Of a DNA stretch of 64,000 bases, positions 50,495-58,564 are shown piece by piece. This DNA comes from Thiofilum sp. (GTDB lineage: Bacteria; Pseudomonadota; Gammaproteobacteria; Thiotrichales; Thiotrichaceae), in the NCBI RefSeq assembly GCF_016711335.1, contig NZ_JADJTF010000001.1, positions 2,480,001-2,544,000 on the forward strand, read 5' to 3'. The notes under the pieces are model-generated. The model had not been told where the DNA came from. It saw only the letters and a program-made list of their open reading frames with translations, and did not search any database. Numbering within the stretch: position 1 is the first letter of the stretch; every line of letters begins with the position of its first letter. The position numbers and the translations under genes are program-made.

Positions 50495-51942
50495 TATTTA
50501 TCCTTTTCTTTTTTAGTGCGGATATAAGATAAAATTTCTTCGCGTGCCTCCGACATTACCGAGTCACGGTCAAGACTATCCAGAATTTGTTGTACCACGA
50601 ATTTAGGACCAGCATCGCCCCAAGATTTGCCATTAGCTAACCAGCGCTCGGCGACTTGCCCAATCACTAGGGTGCTATACCAAGCCAAAGCTCCTTGAGT
50701 GGCGGCGGTAAGCAGTGTCGACACCCCAAAAGTAGACACTTTTAAGGCTGAAGAGAGTAGATGCACTGCCCAAGTGGCTCCCATCAATAAAGTCAGATGA
50801 GTGGCAATCACGGTAATGAGTTCTTTTGATTCCTTCATCGACATAGGTAAGCCATAGAGCTTGGATAAATGCAATACCATCGCTGCATCAACCGCTGCTG
50901 CGGCCACTAAATCAGCGACTGGAATAGGATTAACCGCGACCGCGACCCCTTTAGCAATACAGTAAAGGCGAATGGTTTTTGCCCCTAATTCGCGCTTCAC
51001 TTGTAAAATGCGTTCCGAGACTTCTTGGCTGAGATCACTAGCGAATAATGAGGCATTTAAGGCGGAAAGCGTCTTGCCATCTGCTTCAATAATATCCCAG
51101 AGACGCGTTTTAAGAGCGGCAATATCAACTGGGCGTATACGCACGCTTTCGTGTTCTTCGCCATTTTCATCTACGGTAATCACGGTTTGATTGCGCGGTT
51201 GCGACACGGTAAAAACAATATTTTCCGGTGCAATAATGCCTTGGGTGCGAGTGCGTAAAATAGCGCGTAATTGCTTGCGCTCGTTTTCGTTGTAGCGATC
51301 CGCTTTGTTGACTACTAAAATAATCGGGCGATGCACTTGAGCCACTTGCTTTAAAGCTTCAAATTCGACCTCAGTCAAGTCGCTATCCACCACAAAAAGC
51401 AATAGATCGGCACGCCTTGACACTTCAAAAGCGAGCTTTTCACGCTCTTCACCGTGCACCTCATTAATGCCCGGAGTGTCGATTAAATAAATACCGTGAT
51501 CCGTATACTCAGACCAAGCACTCATTGACGCTTGCTTAGTCTCGCCATGCAGCACACTGGTACTGAAAATAGTTTTACCAATTAGGGCATTGAGTAAAGA
51601 AGATTTACCCACACTCACGCGCCCAAACACCGCAATATGCACATGACCTTGCTCTAGCTTGTCCAGCATGGCTTTGACTTGCTCATAGTCATCCTGCAAA
51701 GCATCACGCACACTATCGGGGATATTATCCTCAAACAGTTTGCGCAGGCTGTCAGTAGCCAATTTTAAGTGTTGTTCGCCACTTTTCGAGGGTTCAGGTG
51801 TTTCTGCCATCCTTGGCTCGGTTGTGACCTCAATGGTGTCGGATTCAGGAGCGCTGGTCTTCTTGTTTAGCACTGGAATCTGATTTGTAATGGTCGATAA
51901 CCAATCTGGCAAATGTTTTTGTACGTTCTTCCAGATTTCCAC
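50494..51942 (-). CDS. DUF697 GTPase (second of pair)
   Basis: A 482-residue Era-like GTPase with a DUF697 membrane domain. G1 is GRVSVGKSSLLNAL, G3 DTPGINE and G4 NKAD. The C-terminal hydrophobic region is at about residues 315-420. The start is GTG at 51942, supported by a strong GGGAG 7 bases upstream; this makes the gene overlap the end of the preceding GTPase gene by 98 bases in another frame. Works at the inner membrane; exact task unknown. Confidence 0.85.
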   Translation of the reverse strand: MEIWKNVQKHLPDWLSTITNQIPVLNKKTSAPESDTIEVTTEPRMAETPEPSKSGEQHLKLATDSLRKLFEDNIPDSVRDALQDDYEQVKAMLDKLEQGHVHIAVFGRVSVGKSSLLNALIGKTIFSTSVLHGETKQASMSAWSEYTDHGIYLIDTPGINEVHGEEREKLAFEVSRRADLLLFVVDSDLTEVEFEALKQVAQVHRPIILVVNKADRYNENERKQLRAILRTRTQGIIAPENIVFTVSQPRNQTVITVDENGEEHESVRIRPVDIAALKTRLWDIIEADGKTLSALNASLFASDLSQEVSERILQVKRELGAKTIRLYCIAKGVAVAVNPIPVADLVAAAAVDAAMVLHLSKLYGLPMSMKESKELITVIATHLTLLMGATWAVHLLSSALKVSTFGVSTLLTAATQGALAWYSTLVIGQVAERWLANGKSWGDAGPKFVVQQILDSLDRDSVMSEAREEILSYIRTKKEKDK

Positions 51943-53347
51943 TCAACATCTCCCTAAAAGTAATAGCGGCGGGTGCTGCTTTTAGCTCACCGCGCTGTTC
52001 TAAAGTATGTAACACAGCATTACCGAGTGCATCAAAAATCAGTCCATAAGCCACTGCATGGACTAAGCCTCCAGCCACTGTCCCCAGACCCGGAAAGGCT
52101 TTCAGACCATTACCAATCACTGCAAGGATTAAGGGCAAAGTCTTTTTAACTTGATTTTGACTGAAGTCTAAAAAGTCATCGAGATCTAATTGGCTTACTG
52201 GACTATCATAAAGCTTGCATAGTTCTTGTACCATCCGTGTGCCAATAATCCCCTGAATCACAATATCCGTTCCCGGAGCCATTGCTGCCATTGCCCCTAA
52301 TACCGCATTGCGAGTACTGGTGTGGACAATCTTTTTACCTTGATCATGGCGATGCTCACGCTTAGTCGCATCGAGTTTTTGTTTGACTAGACTAAATACA
52401 CTAGCATCGCGTAATTCGCCTAATAATTCATCACGATCATCAATAATAGTTTGAATGGCTTTGGCTAGTGCTTCAATTTTAATTTTGCGCGGACGCATAA
52501 AGGTTTCTTCATGACCTTCTGGGGTAATACGCACCACTTCTTCTTGTCCACCTGATTGCACGAATACCACTTTAGGACCTTGATCTTCAAAGCGCGATTC
52601 AATTTGGGTGCGAATTTGGTTTTGTTCCTCAGGGGTATACAGGTCGCTTTTATTAACCGCAATAATGGTAGGCTTATTAAATTGGTAGAGAGTAATAATA
52701 TCATTAAATTGCGTGCGGCTGAGATCAGAGTCGGTCACATATACCACTATTTGCGCCCGTACCGCTTCATCTAAAGCGACTTGATCTAATTCACCATCTG
52801 CTTCATTACGCCCCGGTAAATCGGTTAATAAAAGTTGATCACCCGCGCTACTGGTCCAGCGATACTCGGCAATTTCACGGGTAGAACCCCCACGAATATT
52901 AATTTCTACATTGGCTTCAGGTAGTAATGCTTTGATAATGGATGATTTACCCGTGCTGACATCACCATAAAACGCAATATGAATTTGCCCCGCCGCTTTA
53001 CGCTGTTGCAGTTTAGCTAATTCAGCACGGATTGCGCTCATATCAATGCCCGTGTCTTCAACTTGCTCTATTTCTTGCGCTAGGCTTTCCGCAGTAGGTG
53101 GAGCTTGATTGACTGCGAGGCGCGAGCGATTAGGAAACATCAGTTTATAAATCACCCACGCACTACTGAAAATAACGCCTAAAATCAAAGCAAGATAAGT
53201 ATAAAATAACCAGCTAGGTAAGGTTTGCAGGCGTGCCCAGACATCTAAGAGGCTTTGAGTGGCAAAAAATACAAATAATAATAGTAATACAGTGCCTACT
53301 AATACCGCACCAGCCAGCAGCATACGGAAACGTTGATTAAACTTCAT
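51845..53347 (-). CDS. DUF697 GTPase (first of pair)
   Basis: A 500-residue GTPase with two N-terminal transmembrane helices (about residues 9-31 and 43-67), G1 GDVSTGKSSIIKALL, G3 DLPGRNEAD and G4 NKSD. A C-terminal DUF697 hydrophobic domain follows at about 350-450. First gene of a three-gene unit with a second DUF697 GTPase and a DUF3465 protein. The two GTPases may work as a heteromer. Confidence 0.87.
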   Translation of the reverse strand: MKFNQRFRMLLAGAVLVGTVLLLLFVFFATQSLLDVWARLQTLPSWLFYTYLALILGVIFSSAWVIYKLMFPNRSRLAVNQAPPTAESLAQEIEQVEDTGIDMSAIRAELAKLQQRKAAGQIHIAFYGDVSTGKSSIIKALLPEANVEINIRGGSTREIAEYRWTSSAGDQLLLTDLPGRNEADGELDQVALDEAVRAQIVVYVTDSDLSRTQFNDIITLYQFNKPTIIAVNKSDLYTPEEQNQIRTQIESRFEDQGPKVVFVQSGGQEEVVRITPEGHEETFMRPRKIKIEALAKAIQTIIDDRDELLGELRDASVFSLVKQKLDATKREHRHDQGKKIVHTSTRNAVLGAMAAMAPGTDIVIQGIIGTRMVQELCKLYDSPVSQLDLDDFLDFSQNQVKKTLPLILAVIGNGLKAFPGLGTVAGGLVHAVAYGLIFDALGNAVLHTLEQRGELKAAPAAITFREMLSGNLEERTKTFARLVIDHYKSDSSAKQEDQRS

Positions 53348-53516
53348 AGTGGTATTAGTCCTCGTAATTCCTTCTTGGTTGAGTGAGCACCTAGTGTTTT
53401 GGGAGGTGAAGCATAGCCTATTTCTAATGGAGCGTGAATGTTTCTACTGCTAACCATTGACCTTAGGGTACGAGTCGCATAATTTATATCTCACCAAAAA
53501 CTCTCAAGAAGCATCC

Positions 53517-54236
53517 ATGACCTATTGCGTTGCAACCTATCTAACAGACGGCTTGGTCTTTACATCTGACTCACGCACTAATGCGGGTATCGATAATGTA
53601 AGCACTTATAGCAAAATGCACGTCTTTGAAACCAACCCCGACCGGTTTCTAGTACTCATGAGCGCGGGTAATTTAGGGACTACTCAAGGAGTCCTACAAC
53701 AATTGCGCCGCGACATTGTGGAGGACAAACCCTACAATCTAAATACTTTAAATTACCTAGCCGACATTGCCGATTATATTGGTGAAACGCTGGTTAACCG
53801 TATTAGACGCCACTCAGAAAATACCGGTTTTATGCCAGATGCTACTTTAATCTTAGGTGGTCAAATTATGGGGCGTCCGCATAATCTTTATATGATTTAC
53901 CCCCAAGGTAATTATATAACGACCTCGGATGATACGCCTTACCTACAAATTGGGGAAAGTAAATACGGAAAACCCGTACTTGATCGCTTTATCAATGCCG
54001 CGACCTCTTTGGAAGATGCAGCGATTTGCTCGCTCATTTCCATGGACTCGACCATGAAAAGTAATGCGAGTGTGGGACCACCCATTGAGCTATTGATTTA
54101 TCGAACTAATCAATTTAAAACGGCTCAAGCGTTCAAATTAGACGCGGATCACCCCTATCTCATTTCAGTGCGACATGAGTGGGCTAATCAGCTTCATCGA
54201 GCCTTCTTAGCTATGCCGCGTCTACCTAGTGCTTAA
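53517..54236 (+). CDS. Proteasome-type peptidase, Anbu-like
   Basis: The start at 53517 (MTYCVATYLTDGLVFTSDSRTNAG) is chosen because removal of Met would expose the N-terminal Thr nucleophile, as in Anbu (bacterial proteasome homologue) and HslV. About 239 residues. KMHVFETNPDRFLVLMSAGNLGTTQ and DATLILGGQIMGRPHNLYMIYP match the family. Anbu genes usually lie with transglutaminase, alpha-E and ATP-grasp genes; none is here. Confidence 0.87.
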   Translation: MTYCVATYLTDGLVFTSDSRTNAGIDNVSTYSKMHVFETNPDRFLVLMSAGNLGTTQGVLQQLRRDIVEDKPYNLNTLNYLADIADYIGETLVNRIRRHSENTGFMPDATLILGGQIMGRPHNLYMIYPQGNYITTSDDTPYLQIGESKYGKPVLDRFINAATSLEDAAICSLISMDSTMKSNASVGPPIELLIYRTNQFKTAQAFKLDADHPYLISVRHEWANQLHRAFLAMPRLPSA

Positions 54237-54248
54237 TGCCTATCCACT

Positions 54249-54271
54249 AAAAGCCAGCAACACTGGCTTTT
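54249..54271. terminator. Bidirectional hairpin terminator after the Anbu-like gene
   Basis: AAAAGCCAG (54249-54257) pairs with CTGGCTTTT (54263-54271) around a 5-base loop. It lies between convergent genes and has A-run/T-run ends suited to both directions. Confidence 0.75.
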
Positions 54272-54292
54272 AGGGTAAGTACTTGAGCCAAC

Positions 54293-54390
54293 GTAATCGC
54301 GCATTTCCTCCGCAGACGCTATACATACATCCGTGTACGCTTCAAGGCGGCGTCCTTGCCGCCAAGACTGCTCCAGAAACACACGATTAC
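54293..54390 (+). repeat. Dispersed hairpin element, copy 3
   Basis: Third copy of the element at 7880 and 47519. Outer arms GTAATCG (54293-54299) and CGATTAC (54384-54390) pair with each other, extended by AAC/GTT with a bulge, and again differ from the other copies. The core has the GGCGGC/GCCGCC hairpin. It follows the Anbu-like gene, in the same orientation. Confidence 0.87.
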
Positions 54391-54420
54391 TGTTAGCTAG
54401 ACCCTTAAAAGTCACTGTTA

Positions 54421-55344
54421 TTAGTCGAAGGTTTTGACCAAGGCTTTTAAAAAGCTCTTAAATTCGGGGGCGAGTTGAGAGTGGCGAGTGGCATATTCCA
54501 CATTGGCTTTCATATAACCTAGTTTATCGCCGCAATCGTGACTACGCCCCGTCATATGAAAAGCGTGTACAGGATATTCAGGGTGTTCAATGAGCATAGC
54601 AATAGCGTCAGTGAGTTGAATTTCTTCCCCTTTACCCGGAGGCGTGCGGCGTAACATGTCCCAAATGGCAGCAGGCAATACATAGCGTCCAACTACGGCT
54701 AGATTAGAGGGGGCTTGATTAATGGCAGGTTTTTCAACTACAGCTTCCATAGGAGCAGAGCTACCCGGTTCTAAGCTGTGCCCATTAATATCGACTACCC
54801 CGTAAGAAGACACATTTTCTAAAGGCACAGGCTCAACCATAATTTGGCTCGCACCCGTTTCATCAAATAGCGTTAGCATACGAGCTAGATTTTCGGTTTT
54901 AAGATTACAAGCCGCCTCATCCACTAATACATCGGGCAGAACTACCGCAAAAGGTTGATCACCAATCAGGGGGTAAGCACATAATACCGCATGACCTAAA
55001 CCCTTAGCGACGCCTTGACGCACATGCATAATAGTCACATCTTTGGGACAAATAGAGCGTACTTCATCCAATAATTGACGTTTAACGCGCTTTTCCAGCA
55101 TGGTTTCTAATTCAAAACTGGTATCAAAATGGTTTTCAATCGAGTTTTTACTCGAATGGGTAACTAATACAATTTCTTTAATACCTGCTGCTACACACTC
55201 AGCCACAATGTATTGAATTAGGGGTTTATCCACCACGGGAAGCATTTCTTTAGGAATCGCTTTAGTGGCAGGTAGCATACGCGTGCCCAAACCCGCGACA
55301 GGGATCACAGCCTTACGAATTTTATGTGCTTGTTGTTGTTTCAT
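54421..55344 (-). CDS. galU: UTP--glucose-1-phosphate uridylyltransferase
   Basis: The start at 55344 (MKQQQAHKIRKAVIPVAG) is taken for its match with GalU N-terminal length; an ATG at 55365 is also possible and neither has a strong ribosome site. About 307 residues. AVIPVAGLGTRMLPATKAIPKEMLPVVDKP is the nucleotide-binding signature (first part shown), with VVEKP and GRYVLP downstream. Makes UDP-glucose for polysaccharides and envelope glycans. Confidence 0.95.
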   Translation of the reverse strand: MKQQQAHKIRKAVIPVAGLGTRMLPATKAIPKEMLPVVDKPLIQYIVAECVAAGIKEIVLVTHSSKNSIENHFDTSFELETMLEKRVKRQLLDEVRSICPKDVTIMHVRQGVAKGLGHAVLCAYPLIGDQPFAVVLPDVLVDEAACNLKTENLARMLTLFDETGASQIMVEPVPLENVSSYGVVDINGHSLEPGSSAPMEAVVEKPAINQAPSNLAVVGRYVLPAAIWDMLRRTPPGKGEEIQLTDAIAMLIEHPEYPVHAFHMTGRSHDCGDKLGYMKANVEYATRHSQLAPEFKSFLKALVKTFD

Positions 55345-55465
55345 ATTAGGGTTAACTCGATACATGGGGCTACCATCAGTGTAAGCAAAAAAAAAGAGGT
55401 TATACTGAAAATACCGATAGGTGGGATAGGTAATTAGCTCAAGTATTATCAGCTTATTGGTTTGT

Positions 55466-55471
55466 ATTATA
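55466..55471 (-). promoter_or_regulatory. -10 element candidate for galU
   Basis: On the minus strand a perfect TATAAT lies about 120 bases upstream of galU, just after the hairpin at 55490. No convincing -35 at 17 bases; a moderate guess. Confidence 0.35.
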
Positions 55472-55489
55472 GCGCTTTTATATGAAATC

Positions 55490-55513
55490 ACACCTTTAGC
55501 GTGCTAAAGGTGT
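55490..55513 (-). terminator. Hairpin after the small secreted protein gene
   Basis: ACACCTTTAGC (55490-55500) and GCTAAAGGTGT (55503-55513) form a near-perfect palindrome 28 bases past the stop codon of the small secreted gene. No T-run follows. Confidence 0.5.
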
Positions 55514-55540
55514 ACTAAATTGAAAAATAATGCGCAGGGT

Positions 55541-55957
55541 TTAAGGTTGGGCAGGAGCACCTACTATTTTGGTAGATTGAGCCGCTCCATCACAGTAGCT
55601 CCAAACAGCTTCCCAACGTGAGGGGAAATTCTTGTCGATAAACCGAATTTGGAAACGCCCCCAATAGGGTGTCATTTCACCATTCAAACCGAGCCGCTCA
55701 GAGTCACATTTTTGCTTAGAAGTTTTTTGTGCCCAATAGCCATCGTAGCGTCCACGGTTTTTATAAACCTTAGCCAAGCCTAAGATGTAAATAATACCTA
55801 CCTCAGCACCGCTTCCATAAGTCCAAATAGCCGTAGAGCCTTGTTCGGATTCGTAAACGACTTTACCGGTATTAGTATTCCAAACCTCGTCTGCGTTTAC
55901 TGTAGGCATAATTACCGACAAACTAAGTAAAGTGGCTAAGACTGTTGCTTTAAACAT
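55541..55957 (-). CDS. Small secreted protein, unknown
   Basis: A 138-residue precursor with a signal peptide (FKATVLATLLSLSVIMPTVNA, cleaved before DEVWN). The mature part is rich in Trp and Tyr, with two Cys (SKQKCDSERLGL and VWSYCDGAAQ) that may form a disulfide. Shows beta-strand character (GKVVYESEQGSTAIWTYGSG). No family recognised. Confidence 0.65.
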   Translation of the reverse strand: MFKATVLATLLSLSVIMPTVNADEVWNTNTGKVVYESEQGSTAIWTYGSGAEVGIIYILGLAKVYKNRGRYDGYWAQKTSKQKCDSERLGLNGEMTPYWGRFQIRFIDKNFPSRWEAVWSYCDGAAQSTKIVGAPAQP

Positions 55958-56085
55958 AATCGTTTCTACCTCTGGATAGCCAAATAGCTAGCATAACCGA
56001 GACTAGAATAGGGGCGAAATAGTTTGGAGAGGTATGCACAATAGCTAAGGGTAGTCGAGACTACCCTTAACGATTAGCTTAAACG

Positions 56086-56997
56086 TTAAGCATACAGTTT
56101 AGGAGCACCCACTTGCTCGTGAATCTGATTGCAAAGTTGGGGATTTAAACGTAAGCCTTGAGCGAGTTGCATTAAGTACTGCGCTTCTTGTTTCGTATCT
56201 AAATCAATCGCCATCAAAGATACGGTATAAATTTGCTGCTCCATACCAGCGGGAACGCTTTGAATAAAGGCGTTCACATTTAAAGGTGCTTGAAATTCGC
56301 TGCGAATAAACGCCGCTTCTTCTGCATCTAATGTGCCCACCTTGGCTAAAATACGCTCTTGTTCTTGTGCATCGACTTTGCCATCAGCTTTAGCAGCATT
56401 GATCATAGTGCGTATTAACAGTGTTGCTTGATCTTGTAGGGCTTGTTGATTAACGGCTTGAGGAGGTAGGAAGCTATCGGTTAATTCAGCCAGCTTAGGA
56501 TCCGCGCTTTGAGTGCCTAAGTATTTAGACATAGCTCCACCTAGTAAGCTGCCCAGATCAGGAGTTCCAGCAGGTGCAGCGGCTTTATTGCCACCTAACA
56601 GCCCGCCTAATAAGTCACCCACGCCACCACCTTGGGCTTGAGGGCGCTGCTGAGCACCACCGAGTAAACTACCTAATAAATCACCCACACCACCGCCTTG
56701 AGCTTGAGGACGTTGTTGAGCACCACCGAGCAAACTACCTAGTAAATCACCTACACCACCGCCTTGAGTTTGCGGACGCTGTTGAGCACCGCCGAGCAAA
56801 CTACCCAATAATCCGCCTATGCCGCCTGCTGATTGATTGCTGCCGCCCAACAGACTGCCTAACATGCCAATCATACCTCTAGCTTGCTGATTTCCACCTA
56901 AAGCAGCACCCAGCAAATTACCTAATACGTTGCTACCAGAGCCATTAGACAGTACCCCACTGCTTAATAAGCTACCTAAAATTTTGACTGCATCCAT
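56086..56997 (-). CDS. DUF533 (YebE-like) protein with expanded Gly-rich N terminus
   Basis: A 303-residue protein. Residues 1-160 are low-complexity with LLGSLLGG and three or four copies of a 22-residue unit AQQRPQAQGGGVGDLLGSLL-type. Residues 170-303 are the DUF533/TerB-like helical domain (LIRTMINAAKADGKVDAQEQERI, EAAFIRSEFQAPLNVNAFI), as in E. coli YebE. Family function is unknown; TerB-like domains can bind metals. The repeat-rich N terminus is longer than in E. coli YebE and resembles the 6886-7626 protein. Confidence 0.85.
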   Translation of the reverse strand: MDAVKILGSLLSSGVLSNGSGSNVLGNLLGAALGGNQQARGMIGMLGSLLGGSNQSAGGIGGLLGSLLGGAQQRPQTQGGGVGDLLGSLLGGAQQRPQAQGGGVGDLLGSLLGGAQQRPQAQGGGVGDLLGGLLGGNKAAAPAGTPDLGSLLGGAMSKYLGTQSADPKLAELTDSFLPPQAVNQQALQDQATLLIRTMINAAKADGKVDAQEQERILAKVGTLDAEEAAFIRSEFQAPLNVNAFIQSVPAGMEQQIYTVSLMAIDLDTKQEAQYLMQLAQGLRLNPQLCNQIHEQVGAPKLYA

Positions 56998-57243
56998 TTT
57001 ATTATCCTTTCATATTAGTGTGGTAAACCAAGTTTATAAACGCTCCAGCCTCTTAGTGTAGCCTCATCAGCTACTCTGGTAACGGCTCGGTTATCCTAAA
57101 GCATAGTTTAGTTAAGATGCTAGTTTTTATTGGTTTTGCGTAGTTTTGACTTGACGTAACGTCAAGGGATTAGCGTAGAAATGCTAATGCAAAGCCTATT
57201 AATTTTTGTTAGTGTTGGCTAATTACAACAGGAGGAGATAACA

Positions 57244-58503
57244 ATGAAATACATATGGCATTTTGGTACTGCCTTCGTCCTAAGTACACTCAGCGCCACC
57301 GTTCAATCTGCGGGTTTTGCTCTCGCTAATCAGTCAGGTTCTGGCACAGGTAATGCTTATGCGGGTGTTAACGCCACCGCAGAGGATGCGTCGGTAGTCT
57401 GGTATAACCCTGCGGCTATGACCGAGTTACCGGCTGGTACTCATACCGCTATCGCAGGTCACATAGTCGCCCCCAAAGCTAAGTTCACTAATAATGGTTC
57501 TACTACTCCAGCAGGTGGTGTTCTAACCGGAAAAGATGATGATGGTGGTAATACAGGTGTTATTCCTAATGCTTATTTAGTGAAGGGAAAAGGCAATAAG
57601 TGGCGCTTTGGTGTCGGTATCAATGCCCCCTTTGGTTTAGGAACCAAATATGATGATGATTGGGTAGGACGCTATCACTCGCTAGAATCTAATATTCAAA
57701 CCATTAATTTCAATCCCTCAGTAGCTTATAAGGTCAATGATAAATTTAGTGTGGGCGCAGGTATTAGTGTCCAGAAAATGGAAGTTGAGCTTAAAAGTGC
57801 TCTAGATTTATCTGCCTTAGGTCGACCAGATGGTAAAATTAGCATTGAAGGGGATAATGTTGAAACGGGTTATAATCTAGGTGTTTTGTTAAAACCCACT
57901 GCCAAAACCCGCATTGGGGCTAGTTACCGTTCCAGTATGAAACATAAACTGGAAGGAGATGCAACATTTTCTAATGTGCCTGCATTGGTAAGTTTAGCTA
58001 ATGGCGAAGTTACGGCTGAAGCTAAGTTACCCGCTCATTTTTCATTATCGGTAGCGCATCAAATTAATAACCGTTTAGAGTTATTGGCGGATGTTACTCG
58101 AACCCGCTGGAGCAGTTTTAATAAATTACAAGTGATTCGCACCAGTAATAATACAGACATAACGAATCTACCACAAAACTGGAAAGATGCTAGTCGTTAT
58201 TCAATCGGGGCTAATTATCAATATAATGACCGCTTGAAACTAAAAGCAGGTATTGCTTATGATGAAACTCCTGTACCTAATGCTGAGTTTCGTAGTCCAC
58301 GTACTCCTGATTCTAACCGTACTTGGTTAAGCTTCGGTGCCAATTATAAACCCCGTAAAAACTTTAGTGTTGACGTGGGCTACACCCACATATTTACCAA
58401 AAAGACACCTATTGAAAATAAGTCGAGCAGAAATCATGTCCTAAAGGGTGATTATGATTCCAGTGTGGATATTATCAGTACGCAATTAAACTGGACATTC
58501 TAA
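57244..58503 (+). CDS. FadL/OmpP1-family outer-membrane porin
   Basis: A 419-residue precursor. The signal peptide ends SAG, and the mature N terminus FALANQSGSGTGNAYAGVNATAEDASVVWYNPA is the FadL hatch signature. The barrel ends IISTQLNWTF, with terminal Phe as expected for outer-membrane insertion. It imports hydrophobic compounds such as fatty acids. Strong ribosome site (AGGAGG). Directly followed by a lipase-like lipoprotein gene, 61 bases on. Confidence 0.92.
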   Translation: MKYIWHFGTAFVLSTLSATVQSAGFALANQSGSGTGNAYAGVNATAEDASVVWYNPAAMTELPAGTHTAIAGHIVAPKAKFTNNGSTTPAGGVLTGKDDDGGNTGVIPNAYLVKGKGNKWRFGVGINAPFGLGTKYDDDWVGRYHSLESNIQTINFNPSVAYKVNDKFSVGAGISVQKMEVELKSALDLSALGRPDGKISIEGDNVETGYNLGVLLKPTAKTRIGASYRSSMKHKLEGDATFSNVPALVSLANGEVTAEAKLPAHFSLSVAHQINNRLELLADVTRTRWSSFNKLQVIRTSNNTDITNLPQNWKDASRYSIGANYQYNDRLKLKAGIAYDETPVPNAEFRSPRTPDSNRTWLSFGANYKPRKNFSVDVGYTHIFTKKTPIENKSSRNHVLKGDYDSSVDIISTQLNWTF

Positions 58504-58564
58504 TTCCTATAAATATTGAGTCGTAATAGTTAAGCCTAATAATATCCGCTAAGGAGTAATTGAG

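Noticed and set aside
53457..53516. An N-terminal extension of the Anbu-like peptidase from 53457.
   Set aside because: It would bury the N-terminal Thr nucleophile; the internal ATG at 53517 fits the family exactly.
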